Made by a program: the position numbers and the translations under genes
NCBI RefSeq assembly: GCF_022458985.1
Contig: NC_061782.1
Span: 13,905,672-13,969,671 of the forward strand
Direction of reading: 5' to 3'
Source: Mugil cephalus
Lineage: Eukaryota; Chordata; Actinopteri; Mugiliformes; Mugilidae
DNA: 64,000 nucleotides
Shown: one piece after another, positions 52,201-64,000 of the stretch
How positions within the stretch are numbered: the stretch's first letter is position 1
Layout of the letters: each line of letters starts with the position of its first letter
The notes under the pieces: generated by a model
The model's database searches: none
The model's input: the letters and a program-made list of their open reading frames with translations, nothing else
Told to the model about the DNA's origin: nothing

Positions 52201-55200
52201 AGCAGCGATTAGTGTACTTCTCAGGGAAATGAATGTAAGTCGTTTGCGATGTCGTCCGAGCTGATGTCTGTGTTTCTTCTTTGTTAAACTGGATACAATA
52301 GAGAGAGACAGAGTGCAGTCACAGGTCGCTTTCATGAGACGTGCTTGAGATGTTTCTAGAGAAGAAGAAGTTAGGGAGGCGGGTGATGAAAGGCTGAACA
52401 CGTCTGTGAAATCCGGCAGCCGATGTGGTTTTGACCTTTCTCTTTGGAAAGACTTAGAAATAGCTGAGTGTTGGTGGGAGATAATAAAAACTCCTGAGGA
52501 AAATACTCTTTGATTCCAAGAAGAATGCCTTGGAAAAGGTTTCTATTTAGTATGAAAACATGCTTTGATATAAAGAGAACTAATGTTTCTTTGAGTCTTT
52601 CTGTTAGAGGTTCTTGGCATGAAACAGTGCAGTGGTTTTCATTAAAGCTTTAAGTATTTGGCTGGATTTTGTTTCATGTAAACATTATGGCACAATGTTT
52701 CTTCCTCTGGCCGCTGACGTTTCTCTTGTTTGCTTGTGATACATTTGTTAAAGATGTCCAAAGAAACAGGATGACCAGGAACCTTCAAAGACCTTTGTTA
52801 AAGATGTGTTGTACATCAGGATGAAGTGACTGCAGATATATTCACGGTTATATACACTAATCAGCCACAACATTAAAACCACAAATATGTGAAGTGAATA
52901 CATTTTCATCACATTTCATTCATGTATGTGTTGATGTTACTTTGATATGCACCACCACCTGAACATTGTTGTAGAATAAACCCTAAACCACGGCAGCTCA
53001 TCCTCCATTCCTCAGATAAGCATGGCCTTCCACATCACGTAAAAGAAAACAGGAAAAGATGAACGTGGCCTGCAACAATACTTTGTGTCAGTGTAACATT
53101 CACATGACTTGCAGAACCCAAGGTTTCCCATCAGAGCAGTGCCAGTAGCAACACCTCGTCTCCACCCTTGTCTTTCCTTCTTCCCAGAGTCAGTGAACCT
53201 TTGCAACCAAGGTTCATTTCTGTAAATGTTGACTTTCTACAGAAAGAGCTGCAGTTTTGGAGAAGTTCTAACCCAGTCATCTCGCCATCTCTATTCGTCC
53301 CTTTTCCAAAATCGCTTAAATCCTTCAACTCGCCCATTTTGTTTTTCCTCCTTCTAACAAAACATTCACTTTCTAGCTAATATATCCCACCCACTGATAG
53401 TGGCCATGATAACCAGATAATGAGTGGCTGTGACCAGGTAGTCATAATGTTGTGGCTGATCAGGAGAAGCAGTTGCTAAATGCTCTCCTTCGCGTGAGAG
53501 TGACTCAGTGTTTCAGGTGTGGTAGAGATGAGAGGGATTCTTAGCTAAACGTTGGCAGTGTGACATCTTGACTAAACTACGTATGCCTGAAGGTCACTGT
53601 GATAAATAAAGGAGAATGTGTGTGTGTGTGTGTGTGGGGGGGGGGGGGGGGATGTGGCAGTTATTGTAAGAGTGCACAAGAAGGTCGTCTTTACCCAAAG
53701 ATTTAGCTCTGCAGAACTGAACTGGGAGGAATTTTACGGGAAGCGCCAGGGGGAAGTGAGTCATCAAGTCTGGCCATGCATGGAGAGGAGCCGGGCAGAC
53801 AGGGTGTGTGTGGCTGAGGCCCCATCTATAACCAATCATGAGCCCGATCCCTGCAGACTGCCGTCTCTTAAAGTCGGGGAAATTCCACTGGGATGCAAAG
53901 CGGAGAAGGCGCTGTGGAGGCGACATGAAATAACGAGAAAGGAAAAAAAAAAAAAATACATGTACTCAAGATCCTCAAACTCCACGAACAAAAGCAGGAA
54001 TCTGCAGGAACAGACAACGTCTGAAAAGATACACACTCATCAGCTTTAACAGCTTCAGTTCATAGTTTATAGTGTGTTACATAAGGCATTGGCAGCACAG
54101 CTGTGGCCACTGGGGCTTTTCCTGTCAGGCGGTCTGATGGTTTGGGCAGAGAAGCACATAAATAGATGATGGAGACACACGTTGCTGCTGCTCTCGGAGT
54201 ATTTCACCGAAAAACTGCCTTCAGGAAGAAGACGGGAAAGACAAGAACTATCTTCTTGCTGAGTGACAGATGAGAAGATCGAGCAGAGCCCAACACAAAC
54301 ACTGGAAGTTAGCCAGACTCTGTTTAAAAGTAATACATATTACTTTTATTACTCCGTCTAAAAGCAATAAAGCAGCTGAAAATCTCACTAATTAAAGCGC
54401 TTCATCTAGTTTGGTTAAGCTTTGTTTAATCAGGTTTTCAGACCTTGCTGAAAGTCTGATTAAAGGGATCTTCTTGTAATTGGTTGTGGTGACGCATTGC
54501 ATTACATATTTTGTCTGGTATTTTTTTTGTACAGGTGTGTTGTAATAGTTGAAATTCATGAGAGTTTCACTTTATCTCCTTTAGTGGCGCTTATACTAAA
54601 TGAAAACTGAAGCTGCCAAAAAAGCTGATCGGCCTGACTTGTTGCAGCATGTACATCCTCACGGGCACATTGTGTTTCACTGGAGTATGCATCATCATTC
54701 AAATACAAAAGTAAAACTATTTATTTCACGTGGTGTACCGTCATCGTTCTGCTGTTCTCAGCATTAACACTCCGAATTATTGCCTGTGCACGTCAACACG
54801 TTACTCCGACTAAAATCAGAGTTCTCCTTAACTGATTAAGAAACCAAGATAATGCAGCTGGAAATTGCAGAAGAAGAAGAAGGTGAATAGAGGGTAAATA
54901 GAGCCAGTAGAAGAACCGTCTGAGGGATAGCGCCACCTTATCTGCACCAAAAGTAGCGCACACATTACGTACGAGATTAAAAAAGCTGAACTATTATCCA
55001 TCTGGTTTTTGTTTGAAATGCCGGTCTGCTGCATGAAAGACTCTTGTTTATCATAGATATATAAGAAAGAGGGCTGTATTAACATGGTATTATCCTGCTG
55101 AAAAGACGCATATCGCCACCTAGTGTGTAGGAGGAGGACATGTTCCCATCAGTTATTTGATTTTCTCTGCTGTATGTAAACTGGGACAAGGACCGCATTC

Positions 55201-58168
55201 AGAAAGTCGAATTTCAACCATCACCCGATTAAGCTGTGCATGTAAACACACCGACTGAAAAGCTGAAACGAGGTGATGTTTCCTATTTTTATTTATCAGA
55301 ATTAGGGCTGTCAAAGTTGACGTACTAATGCACACAGGTACAGATACGCACGTTCTTTTAAATGTGCAATTAACACACGCATGCCCGTTCTGTAATAAGG
55401 ATCCTCTTCCCGACCCGTATTGTGGATGGTCGTGAATCCGTGCGGCTTCAGCAGCGTGACAAACCTCCTTGAGCAGAAATGGATACTGCCAGGTGGTTCT
55501 CTCGGCCAGACGAGTCATTTGCATTTGCTGTCGATTTGAATTGAATTACCATCTGAGTATGTTGGGTCTCAAATACCACTCTCTGATACACAGAGCTCTG
55601 CTCCCTCCAGACCAAAGGCACCAACATTCAGTACCTACAAGGTTAATCTATCAGAATAGTCAAAACATTAATTGGTTACCTGTTACATCTCTAAAAGAGA
55701 AGCTGCTCCAGGTAGAACAAAATTGAAAAACATGCCAGGAGGAGCGTGTGGTTTGTTGTTGGTTGCGCATTTGTGTGTTTTATTATTACGGACTCTAGTG
55801 AGTAACAGATTGGCAGCGCTCAGAACCCCTACTGTTCCAATATGGTGCAGTAACTACAAACAGAGGGGTGATGCAGTAAAAGAAACGGGATGTTATAACA
55901 TTGTGTTTACTGTGTAAGGTTCTCACTCTAAACAAAACAGCCCCCCTTTTTTTTTTTTTTTTAATGAATACCAGGAAAATCGTGTAAGACAAAGCTTTGA
56001 TTCTTTTCATGCAGCTCAGCAGATATCACATGATGATCTGAGCTGCATGTACATCTAGTTTTGAGTCTTCTAGAAATGTTACTTTGTCACTTTGAGGATT
56101 AGTCCACTGCTCAAGAATGTTCAGTATGTGCTCGGCTTAGAAGCCAAAACTAAATAACTTCTGGGCTATTGCTCTAATGATCCCTGAGAATTATGTGGAG
56201 CAGAGGGACGTTGTTGCTCTAAACAGGCTTCAACAGTTTAGCATTAGCCAGGAAACGCAACTCTTTTTCATCTGCCCAAATGAGTCTAGTCGTTAGATGT
56301 GTTTCTAGCTTCAGTTAATGCACCATTGAATGTCTTATCTGTTCAGATCAGTACATCTGAGCTGTGTGTGTGTGTGTGTGTTTGTGTTTGTGTGTCAGTG
56401 TGGACCTTTCAGTGGGAGCTCTAGTCACATGCTCCTGAGCAGCTCTTTTGTGTATTGTTTCTTCTTGTGACCAGCAGGGGAAAGGAGGCCTTTTGTTGTG
56501 TTGCCTGCTGTTGTCTCCTCTTCCCTCACTTATTCATCTTTTTTTCCTTCTTATCTAAAGAAGAGGCTTCAAACAGCGTTACACAACATTAAATGATCCA
56601 ACCCAATACCTGGTTGATGGTGCCCCCTTCTGATCGTTCCCACATGGTGTCGTCCTTTTCAGTATGTGTCCCTTTGTTTCCTTCACACGTTTTAATGTTG
56701 CCCCTGTTTTTCTCCCTCTCCTCTGTGACAGGTGGATAATGCCAAAGTCCTCCACTATGTCGGAGCAGGCATCGCCTTCCCCACCAGTATGCTGTTCGTG
56801 TGTCTGCAGTCGGCGCTGACCTACCGACTGGCCAAGACCCAGGGGGAGTACTACTTGGCCCATCTCCGGCTCTTCATGACCCTGATGGCCTTGGTAGCCT
56901 TGGTGCTCAGTATCCTCTCCAGCCACTAACAGATGGCAGCCTTCGAGGCCGTCAAGTGCTTTAGACAGTGTGTTGTAATGTCAGCTTGAATAAGGGCAGA
57001 GACACACAGGAGCTATTTCTCTCCGGTGTTCAATGTCACATCTTTTCTTTTGTTTTCATAGGACTTTTTTTTTTTTAAAGCTGTACATGCTCTCAGACAC
57101 TAAGATCTGTTTTACATCACTCAGTGCCGTGAAGCCTCTGATAGACACGGTTTAAAGGGTTAGTTTGACATTTGGGTCTAATGTTTAATTTTTTACGTCA
57201 TTAACATTGAGGCTGAACGATATTGACACAAAAGTAGCTTTCCGCCAGATGCTGATCGCGCAACTAAAAATGAATTCATTTCCAGCTCTTTGACTAATAT
57301 CTGACCTGAAAGACAAGCGTGTCAAATCTTAAAATCAGGCGACAATTTTATCTCAGTTAGATAATTATAGGTGACAAAAACCGCTGCTACATCCTGGACG
57401 CCTCCTTTCACATCACACGACGCCTTAGCAACGTGTTTCTGACCTTGACTAAAGGCCTCGAAGGATTCTTCTGCACATGACGGTGAAACAAAATATCAGA
57501 CTCCTGGTATTTGACAGAAAGTTCAATTCCACTCGGTTAAGCTTCAGTCTGTTACTAGTTAACTTAGCATCAGGACTGAAAGTAGTTGGAAATAATTACA
57601 CTGCGAAAAAGGAATTTCAAGAAAGCAAAAAAAATCCTTGTATGGAAGAAATACATCACCTACTAATACCTCAAACTCTCACTGATAAAAATATATGACG
57701 CTTTAGTTTACATGAGAAAAATGAGTAAGAACAAAGAAAGTATCGCAGTTTAGTGGATGTTTAATTATATCTATCTTCAGATGTTTTATCACTCAGTTCC
57801 TTTTTGTCCTTAAAATAACTGAGTTCATGTTTGAATTTTTCTTATCTATTAGTCGTGTATAGTCAGCTTGAAGTGTCGCACTGTTTTCCTTAACCCCGTT
57901 TCCAGGTGGTGTGTTTTTCTGTCAGGAGAGCTTCGTACTACAGCACGCCTCCGCCATCTTTGAATGGGTGTTCTGCGTCATCATCATGCTGTTTTACGGG
58001 ACGTTTGCCTTCGAGTTTGCCAGCATGTCGGGAGACACCATGGTGGTGCTGGCCAGAGGAGGGTCCCTGGGATCCGCTGGGAGGGAGCACAAGGTGGACT
58101 CTCTGGGAACTCTGGGAGCGCTGGGAGGCTCCGGTTCACACCAACACGAAAACATGTCCCCACTGTAG
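40174..58168 (+). CDS. tmem150a: transmembrane protein 150A (Frag1/DRAM/Sfk1 family)
   Basis: Seven coding exons: 40174-40238, 44497-44544, 44866-44952, 45802-45869, 51384-51511, 56732-56909 and 57906-58168. All introns are GT-AG and the joined product is 278 residues, close to human TMEM150A. The first exon is one hydrophobic segment (MSLWMILPVSLPVLTITGIW). Next comes a cysteine-rich extracellular loop with a likely N-glycosylation site N41-Q-S and the family-specific SKCGTFPPESC block. Further hydrophobic helices follow to make about six membrane spans, then a polar Gly/Ser-rich cytosolic tail. Human TMEM150A sits in the plasma membrane and modulates the PI4KA-EFR3 complex that makes PI4P; yeast Sfk1 is related. 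The introns span about 17 kb. Sequence blocks favour TMEM150A over 150B or 150C. Confidence 0.92.
49580..49740 (+). repeat. retroposon-type repeat tail
   Basis: The start atcagaatcagaaacaactt followed by tattt and an A-rich stretch resembles the 'atcagaatcagaatactttattgat' sequence seen at many dispersed fish retroposons. Ends are uncertain. Confidence 0.4.
49951..50340 (+). mobile_element. Tc1-like DNA transposon remnant (copy 2)
   Basis: Starts with gatcaggcataacattatga, the terminal sequence of the family. It continues with blocks shared with the inverted copy near 18 kb. The right-hand half of the element is missing and no intact transposase frame is present. It lies inside the long tmem150a intron. 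Confidence 0.7.
52860..53460 (-). mobile_element. degenerate Tc1-like element with 16-bp inverted ends
   Basis: atcagccacaacatta at 52860-52875 is the exact inverse complement of 53445-53460. Between them the minus strand keeps a short transposase-like start (MGELKDLSDFGKG at about 53337), the kind of N-terminus found in Tc1-family transposases. It then breaks down. No clear target-site duplication was seen. The element is about 600 bases, far shorter than an active copy, and inactive. Confidence 0.7.
53617..53651. repeat. (TG)10 joined to a G16 run
   Basis: About twenty bases of TG repeat pass directly into an uninterrupted run of about sixteen G. The junction is prone to slippage and to sequencing error. 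Confidence 0.9.
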
Positions 58169-60474
58169 CCTGCTGGTGTGTCTCGACGCCACACACGTTG
58201 CCTTGTTTATTCCTTTTCAAACTCTGGCTGTCGAACGAGTTCATTTTCAGCCACACTCGTCTGGCGATTTGAAATGATCCGGGGCCAGATCTCTCTGAGG
58301 AGAGCGGGCGTACTTTAGATCGGCTGCCACAGAGGAGAGCTCGGTTTGTGTTGTGCTCCAAAGAACTTGTTTGCATTTTGCACATCTCACGAACCCTCAG
58401 TCCTGTCGCCAGCAACCAGCGAGTGTTTTATTAATCAGATCGAGAAAATGTAGCGTCGGAGGTCCTGTGACCTGCCTCAGTGTGTGTGTGTGTGTGGCCT
58501 TGGACTGTTTCCTCTTAGGTGGCTGCCACGATGCTTTCAGTGTACGTACGGAAGAGAAGGCTGCTGGACAGCCCTGCTGACAGTATGCAGCGGTCAGGAA
58601 AGACGGAGACAAGTGTCAGAGTGGGACTAAGGTCACACCAGTGGCTCGTTTCCCACCGTCTGTCAAATAGAAATGTATAAGACAGAGCGGGGGGGAAAAA
58701 AATCTGCATTTTACAATCATTTAAACCTCCATTAAGCAACATTTCTGTTATCATAAGCTCACAAGAGACTCTGCTCTATATACGTTTCAGCTGCTTTTAT
58801 CTGTTTTACTACTTAGTCTACATTCTCGACTCTTTATCACTTCCCGGCCAAAGATAAAAAAGAAAGCTGAAGACCCAGAGTTGACTGACCAGAGCTAAAA
58901 CAACACAGTAGATACTTTCAGGTGGGCATTAAGAGGATACTACGTCCTGCTGTAGTCTGGGGTTAGTTTTAACAGCCTCTGTCAGTATGATTTGTGGTCA
59001 AAGACGGCTTAATACAGCTTTAAAATGTGCCACAAACCTGAGTCTGACACTGTTTTTAGAGTATCTCACAGACACACAGTCTCCTGTGTCAGGCTACTTT
59101 AGGTGATGTGTCATGTCTTTATTTTAAGCAGAACATACAGTAAACCTCATTAATTCAAATTTTATAGTGATGATTCTGGAAAATGAAAGTTTCACGTTGT
59201 CGGGCGATGTACTGAAGCTAAAGAATACGAATGAGAGGCGATGGTGCCCAGAGGCCCGACCAGCTAATGCAAGCCAGAGCTCCGGTTTATTGAGTTTAGT
59301 GACGAGGCATCGCACATGTTTTCAGGTTCTTCGGACGGAGGTCTGCGTCTTATTATTCACCATCAGTGAAGAGGAGAATGAGCTCTTGTTTCTTTTTCTC
59401 CAAAGCTCAGATCTCTACATAATGGGTGTTTTATTTTTTTGTTTTTTTGTTTTTTTTCCAGCATGTCTAGCTGCTGTTGTAGCGGGATAAAGGGAAAAGG
59501 AGGGATTTGTAATGTAAGACACGGCTGACGGACACAAAGCTCTGTCCCGTCTCCGTTACTGTACAGTATGTGCCAAATGTTAGTTAGCCTGTGACATCGG
59601 TGCTAAAAACACAAAAGGCCTTATCCTCTCGCTTTCCTCTTTTAGCTGTGATTATGACGACGTGTCATAAATGAAAGCAATAACGTGAGACATGGGGGGT
59701 CAATCACTGAGCAAGCAGACGGGTTACAACCCCACACACCACAGCCGGCTACGTGTCCGGCTGGGGGGGTTTTCTTGGTGCCAGTATTCCGGGTAAAAGT
59801 GTTTTTAATTAACAATCTGCTCCAAATGGACTGAAACGTGTCTCTATCGGACTGAATGTATACTTTTAACAAGACTGACCAGGAGAAGACTGTGGAGCGA
59901 GCTGTGAACAACACCAGCCTCACCACTGATCACTTGCTCCTCTCTGCTGGTCAGACAGCTTACTGCATCACAGCTGTGGCATTCAACTCACACACGAACA
60001 TGTTTTTATTACTTGATACTTGACCAGTAATGTTCAGCTTAAGGTCAAATCTGCATTTGTTTTACTTCAAATGTTAAGCGATTTCAGTTCTACATGTACA
60101 CTTCTTTTACAACACGCACTCCATACGCCGGTTGCTTGTCATGCAACAAACTAATTTCACTAAAAAAAATAATCCGTTTCCAGGTGAACACTATAAGATA
60201 TTTTTTAAGTTGCCTTTTAGACATCCCTCTCTTCGATTCCCCCTCTTTCTCGTTTCTGGATCTGTCTGATCTTTGCACTCAGGAAATTGTTAAACCAGCT
60301 GCATTATTTGATTCAACGCAGACCGTTTGCTTCTGCCTCCTGTTGTCTTTGTCCCAGTGGAGTTTATATTGAGGATTTGTTGTGTATATTGGGTTTTGTG
60401 TGTAGCGTAGGCCGCATTTGCGAGTTAGCTGTGATATAAGAGAGTATTTTTGTTAATCACTTCAAAACTTAAGA

Positions 60475-60513
60475 ACAAGCATTCCCGCGGCGTCAGCTTG
60501 TGAGAATGCTTGT
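60475..60513 (+). other. 10-bp inverted repeat (hairpin) in 3' UTR
   Basis: acaagcattc at 60475-60484 is the perfect inverse complement of gaatgcttgt at 60504-60513, around a 19-base GC-rich loop. It could form a stem-loop in the tmem150a mRNA. Confidence 0.7.
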
Positions 60514-60755
60514 GCCGTGGTTAAGTATCCGCGAGAAGATTCGAGCTCATCCATGCAATCAGTAGATCGTTGGCGAGAGCGTTCTGTCAACCAGCGCCTG
60601 GAAACCTGACGATGCCCCATTCTCAGCCGAACGGCCAAAAGAAGCTCGCTGTGCCTTATGTATTATTTTGATAAAGAAAAACCAAAGAGGTTTCGGTTGT
60701 AAATTCTATTTTGATGAAAAGTCAAATGATTGTATACATATATGCCTTAATGTAC

Positions 60756-60765
60756 AATAAATAAA
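60756..60765 (+). terminator. tmem150a polyadenylation signal
   Basis: Two overlapping AATAAA hexamers (60756 and 60760) lie just before an A-rich stretch. This is the best candidate for the tmem150a 3' end. Confidence 0.75.
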
Positions 60766-60784
60766 AACTGTACAAAAAAAAAAA

Positions 60785-62239
60785 ACTTTTTTGTTTTTTA
60801 AATTGTTTAATTATTTACATCATCCAGTTTCTCTGCCAACAAAGCTGACAGAAGAAGACACCGATAGATAACAAATAGAGCAAAACCTCTATCACAAAAA
60901 CATCGTCGGCTGTAGGTGAACAGCACCGGTGGCGACCACTGACCACAGGAGTCCTGAACCTCTACGGGCATCATGTTTTAACCGGTAATACTCTCTCAAT
61001 CCCGTCACAAGTGTTTCAGGAAGATAAAAATTAAATACTCTGTGATTAAACCTGACGTAGAATTCAATTTTCTAAACGCCCCATGTGTATATATTTTAAT
61101 AAACACTCCCTTTTTTTTTTAACTCTAAATCCATGTTTTGAAGAGTCCAAAAGATAGAGCTACAGCGTAACTAGACAATGGTCTTGAGATATTTTAATCT
61201 TTCATTTCGCGCCGGGTCAAAAAAATTAACAAATTATCTCAAAGATATAGAAAGAGCAGACTATAAAATGAGAGGAAACTAGCATCTGCAACAAGGTAGA
61301 TCAGAACATGTTGATGAAACGTTGCAACTTTTAAGACATCTGTGATCCATTGAGTGCGTCTTCACTATAAGCCGAGTTTCAGATTCCTGTATTATTTGAT
61401 GAACCGAGTCACATTTACAGCAGCAGGCCTGCAGGTTGAAGAAACTTAATATGTAATGAAAGGATGACAGAAAAGAAGAGCAGTATGAACACGTGAACCT
61501 GCAGGGAGTTTTACATCTGACTGTAACATTTTTTTTTTTTTGTGCCTCGTAGATCAGAACTCTCCCCGCGTTTAATGACCTGTTTTGTTTTACAATGGTG
61601 ACCGTAACAGTGCAAACAGCTTCCTGTAGCACACGTTACTGAATAAGACTCGGGGGAGGAGAGGGGAGGAAAAAATGCATTTTTACAGTCATGATGAAAA
61701 GATCTCCTGAAGCCAAACCTTTTGGTTGAGTAGTAATTGTACTCCTCACATTAATAAGATGGTGAAATACTTACTGCTATCAGTAGCACTTTTACTAAAT
61801 GAAGCGCTGACGTTGTTTCACGTAAAGCTACGTTAACAGCTTCGAGGTAAAACACTCCTCTCAGAGTATTTGACATGTTGTGGTGTTCCTTTTCATTACT
61901 GGTAAAGATCTTTGATTAATGTATGTACATTTTTTATAGCACCAATAATTGGACCTTTTGTGGACTGGAAAAAAAAAAAAGATTAAATACTGAGATGTCC
62001 TCTCTGCGATGTCTCTCTTCTCATTGGGACAATGTCCCGTCATATGTCCGCTGGATACAACCACTCTTGCTTATAATTATCTTGTCACCTCTTTAAAGCT
62101 GACTTATCTCTCCCTGACTTTGGCTTTAGTTCTTCCTATTAAGAATGTCCTATCAGTGGATGGAGCTGGCAGTTATTGCCCGTGAAGCGGCGTCTTGTTC
62201 GGCCTCCGGGCGGGGGTCAGGACAGGCGGGTGGGAGTAT
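60785..62239 (-). other. tail-to-tail interval and probable mat 3' UTR
   Basis: Non-coding DNA between the converging tmem150a and mat genes. No minus-strand AATAAA was seen. Candidate ATTAAA signals (plus-strand TTTAAT) lie at 61193-61198 and 61095-61100. The mat 3' end is therefore unresolved. Confidence 0.45.
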
Positions 62240-64000
62240 TTAGACAACAAGCTTTTTGGGGATCTCCCAAGTAAACTCTGGTCGACCGAAGTGGCCATAA
62301 GAGGCTGTCTGCTGGTAGATCGGCCTCTTCAGGTTCAGTTCCCTGAGGAGGAAACAGAAGAAATTCAACATCAGACTGGTTGTCCCTTTTTATTTGTGCA
62401 CTTAGGACAGGTGTCTTCAATGTCAAGACCCCCAAACTGATGGAGAGATTAAGTAGGGACCCCCTATCTACTATATGTGTTCTATATTAAAATCGGCCTG
62501 GTGCTATTCATGAATATACATCATTATTATGATCACTTTGCATTCAGCATTGAGCTATTCAAATAATACACAGGTCCAAATATTAATTGTCTTATTCCCC
62601 TGTTGAAGACCTATGATTTAGGATATTTACATAACTGCAGAACTTAATTCTACGAACATTTATGAGCAAAAAGCACAGTTGGCATCGTCAACCAACAACA
62701 GGAAGGCTGGAGGTGGATGACACTAAATTTGTGCATGTGAATAGTTGGTGTCCATTTGTATCAGACTGACTGAAAACCTCACTTCTTTCTTGCGAGCAAA
62801 GCACAAGATTAACAGGTTTATGTATCATTCTCTTTTGACTCGATCGTTGGACCCTCCATCTTTTTTTCTCTTAGGAGACAAACTCGTGCGTGGCTCTGGT
62901 TCGTGTGATATCCCAATACGATATGTAATAGTTGATAGATGCAGTAGGTGGGACAGCATATTAAGACAATTTAATACAGGACAGCAGCGCACGTGCTCTG
63001 TAAAGAGAAGTCTGGACAGTTACACCAAAGCAGAATGGCTTGAACATGCATTATTTATAATGGCCAGCAGAGGGCGACTCCACTGATCACGTGAAGAAGT
63101 CGGTGAGAAAATATCCTTTCTTCTCACTTAGTTTATCATCTCACGTTTTCCTGGTCTCTATTGCTGGTTCTTTCAAACAGAAACACGTTCCACTTGTAAA
63201 TGATGGTCCAGGTTCAGAGGTTCATAGATTCAGAGCCACCACACGGCCCCCTCCAGCGCCAACTTTTGACATGTGCTCACAACCAAGATAGCGACGGGCA
63301 AAATGCCCAAACCAGTTGGTCACATCAGTGTCGGTACATTCACTTCTTTAATGCGGTGCTTTAATGTGTTTTGCACTATTTGTCTTCTTAATCTATTTTA
63401 TTAGTTTTAAGGTAACATTTTAGTTATTTTTAAACGTCCATCTGTTTCTTCACACGCATCAGATTCGTGTGTTTACCTGACAATGACTCCTGGCCGCAGA
63501 TCAAAGTTCTTGTTGACAATCTGGAGCAGCTCTGACTCTGTTTTCTTTGAGGAACCATAGGTGAACAAGGAGATGGACAGAGGATAGGCCACTCCAATAG
63601 CATAAGACACCTGCAACACATCCAGACGTGGAGACCACGTGTCACCTGTGCCCACATTTAGACCATCCACACGGTTTCACAGGTTAACGCGTGAACCTAG
63701 ATGCTCACCTGAACCAGAACTCTTCTGCACAGCTTAGCTTTGACCAGAGACTTGGCGACCCAGCGAGCAGCGTAGGCAGCAGAGCGGTCGACCTTTGAGA
63801 AGTCTTTGCCGGAGAAAGCTCCACCGCCGTGAGCTCCCCAACCTCCGTATGTGTCTACAATGATCTTCCTGCCCGTCACACCGGCATCACCCTGTTGGGC
63901 AAAAAAAGAGGAGAAGATGAGCAAAAAAATATATATGTTTTTTCGTCTAAATAAGGTAGCAGTTTGTTTATGACGGTTCACCTGGGGTCCTCCAATGACG
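62240..64000 (-). CDS. mat1a/mat2a: methionine adenosyltransferase, C-terminal part
   Basis: Four minus-strand coding segments: 63982-64000 (cut by the window edge), 63709-63891, 63477-63610 and 62240-62342. They join with GT-AG introns into about 145 C-terminal residues of a protein that is normally about 395. The enzyme makes S-adenosylmethionine from methionine and ATP. Visible marks are the VIGGPQGDAG run, the [15 protein letters not shown] nucleotide/phosphate-binding signature, [29 protein letters not shown] and the YGHFGRPEF end. From memory, several variable positions (GVTGR, FTYG, KKTE, KKLV) look more like MAT1A, while the tmem150a neighbour recalls human MAT2A. The paralogue is left open. 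It converges with tmem150a. Confidence 0.93.

Larger units (their letters stand above)
51512..56731 (+). other. tmem150a intron (51512-56731)
   Basis: Donor gtacgg, acceptor gtgacag. It contains a run of about 26 T near 51681, a Tc1-like element at 52860-53460 and a TG/G tract at 53617-53651. No exon was recognised. Confidence 0.65.
58169..60775 (+). other. tmem150a 3' UTR
   Basis: Non-coding stretch of about 2.6 kb from the stop codon to overlapping AATAAA signals at 60756-60765, followed by an A run. It contains an inverted repeat near 60.5 kb. No competing coding gene is seen, and the open frames inside are short. Confidence 0.6.

Noticed and set aside
55310-55460. Possible dispersed repeat starting 'ttagggctgtcaaagttgac'
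   Set aside because: The first 20 bases recall a common fish repeat, but the rest does not match well enough to support a call.

Overview
The window reads as nuclear DNA from a ray-finned fish, most likely a percomorph teleost. The genes are interrupted by GT-AG introns and their encoded proteins are vertebrate families. Intergenic DNA carries Tc1-like transposon remnants, microsatellites and short dispersed repeats of kinds I recognise from teleost genomes. No bacterial, viral, rRNA, tRNA or CRISPR feature was recognised.

Five genes are supported. (1) stox1 (+), a storkhead-box winged-helix protein, has four coding exons at 8119-26428 with a 13.9 kb first intron. (2) A C2H2 zinc-finger gene (-) has its whole coding region in one exon at 29293-30960, with a probable untranslated first exon and promoter near 32.3-32.5 kb. 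(3) A RING-less TRIM16-like gene (+) has seven coding exons at 35246-37864. (4) tmem150a (+) has seven coding exons at 40174-58168 and a long 3' UTR ending near 60.77 kb. (5) The 3' end of a methionine adenosyltransferase gene (-) lies at 62240-64000 and runs off the right edge; it is tail-to-tail with tmem150a. All joined exons keep frame across every junction.

Layout: 1-8118 is upstream DNA with simple repeats and no recognised gene. 8119-26740 is stox1. 27-29.3 kb is probably the zinc-finger 3' UTR. 31.9-33.1 kb is a promoter-like region with YY1-type motifs and many GCTAGC/GTTAGC words. 35.2-38.1 kb is the TRIM gene. 39.36-60.77 kb is tmem150a, whose introns hold two Tc1-like remnants. 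62.24-64 kb is the mat gene. The genes look functionally independent: trophoblast/cell-cycle-type regulator, DNA-binding protein, B-box/SPRY protein, plasma-membrane PI4-kinase adaptor and S-adenosylmethionine synthase. Neighbour order resembles a mix of human 10q22 (STOX1, MAT1A) and 2p11 (TMEM150A, MAT2A) content.

I did not find a convincing new biological system. The observations most worth checking are the promoter motif cluster, the four zinc fingers with the same predicted DNA contacts, a 3' UTR hairpin and tandem upstream ORFs in tmem150a, and the ambiguous mat paralogue.
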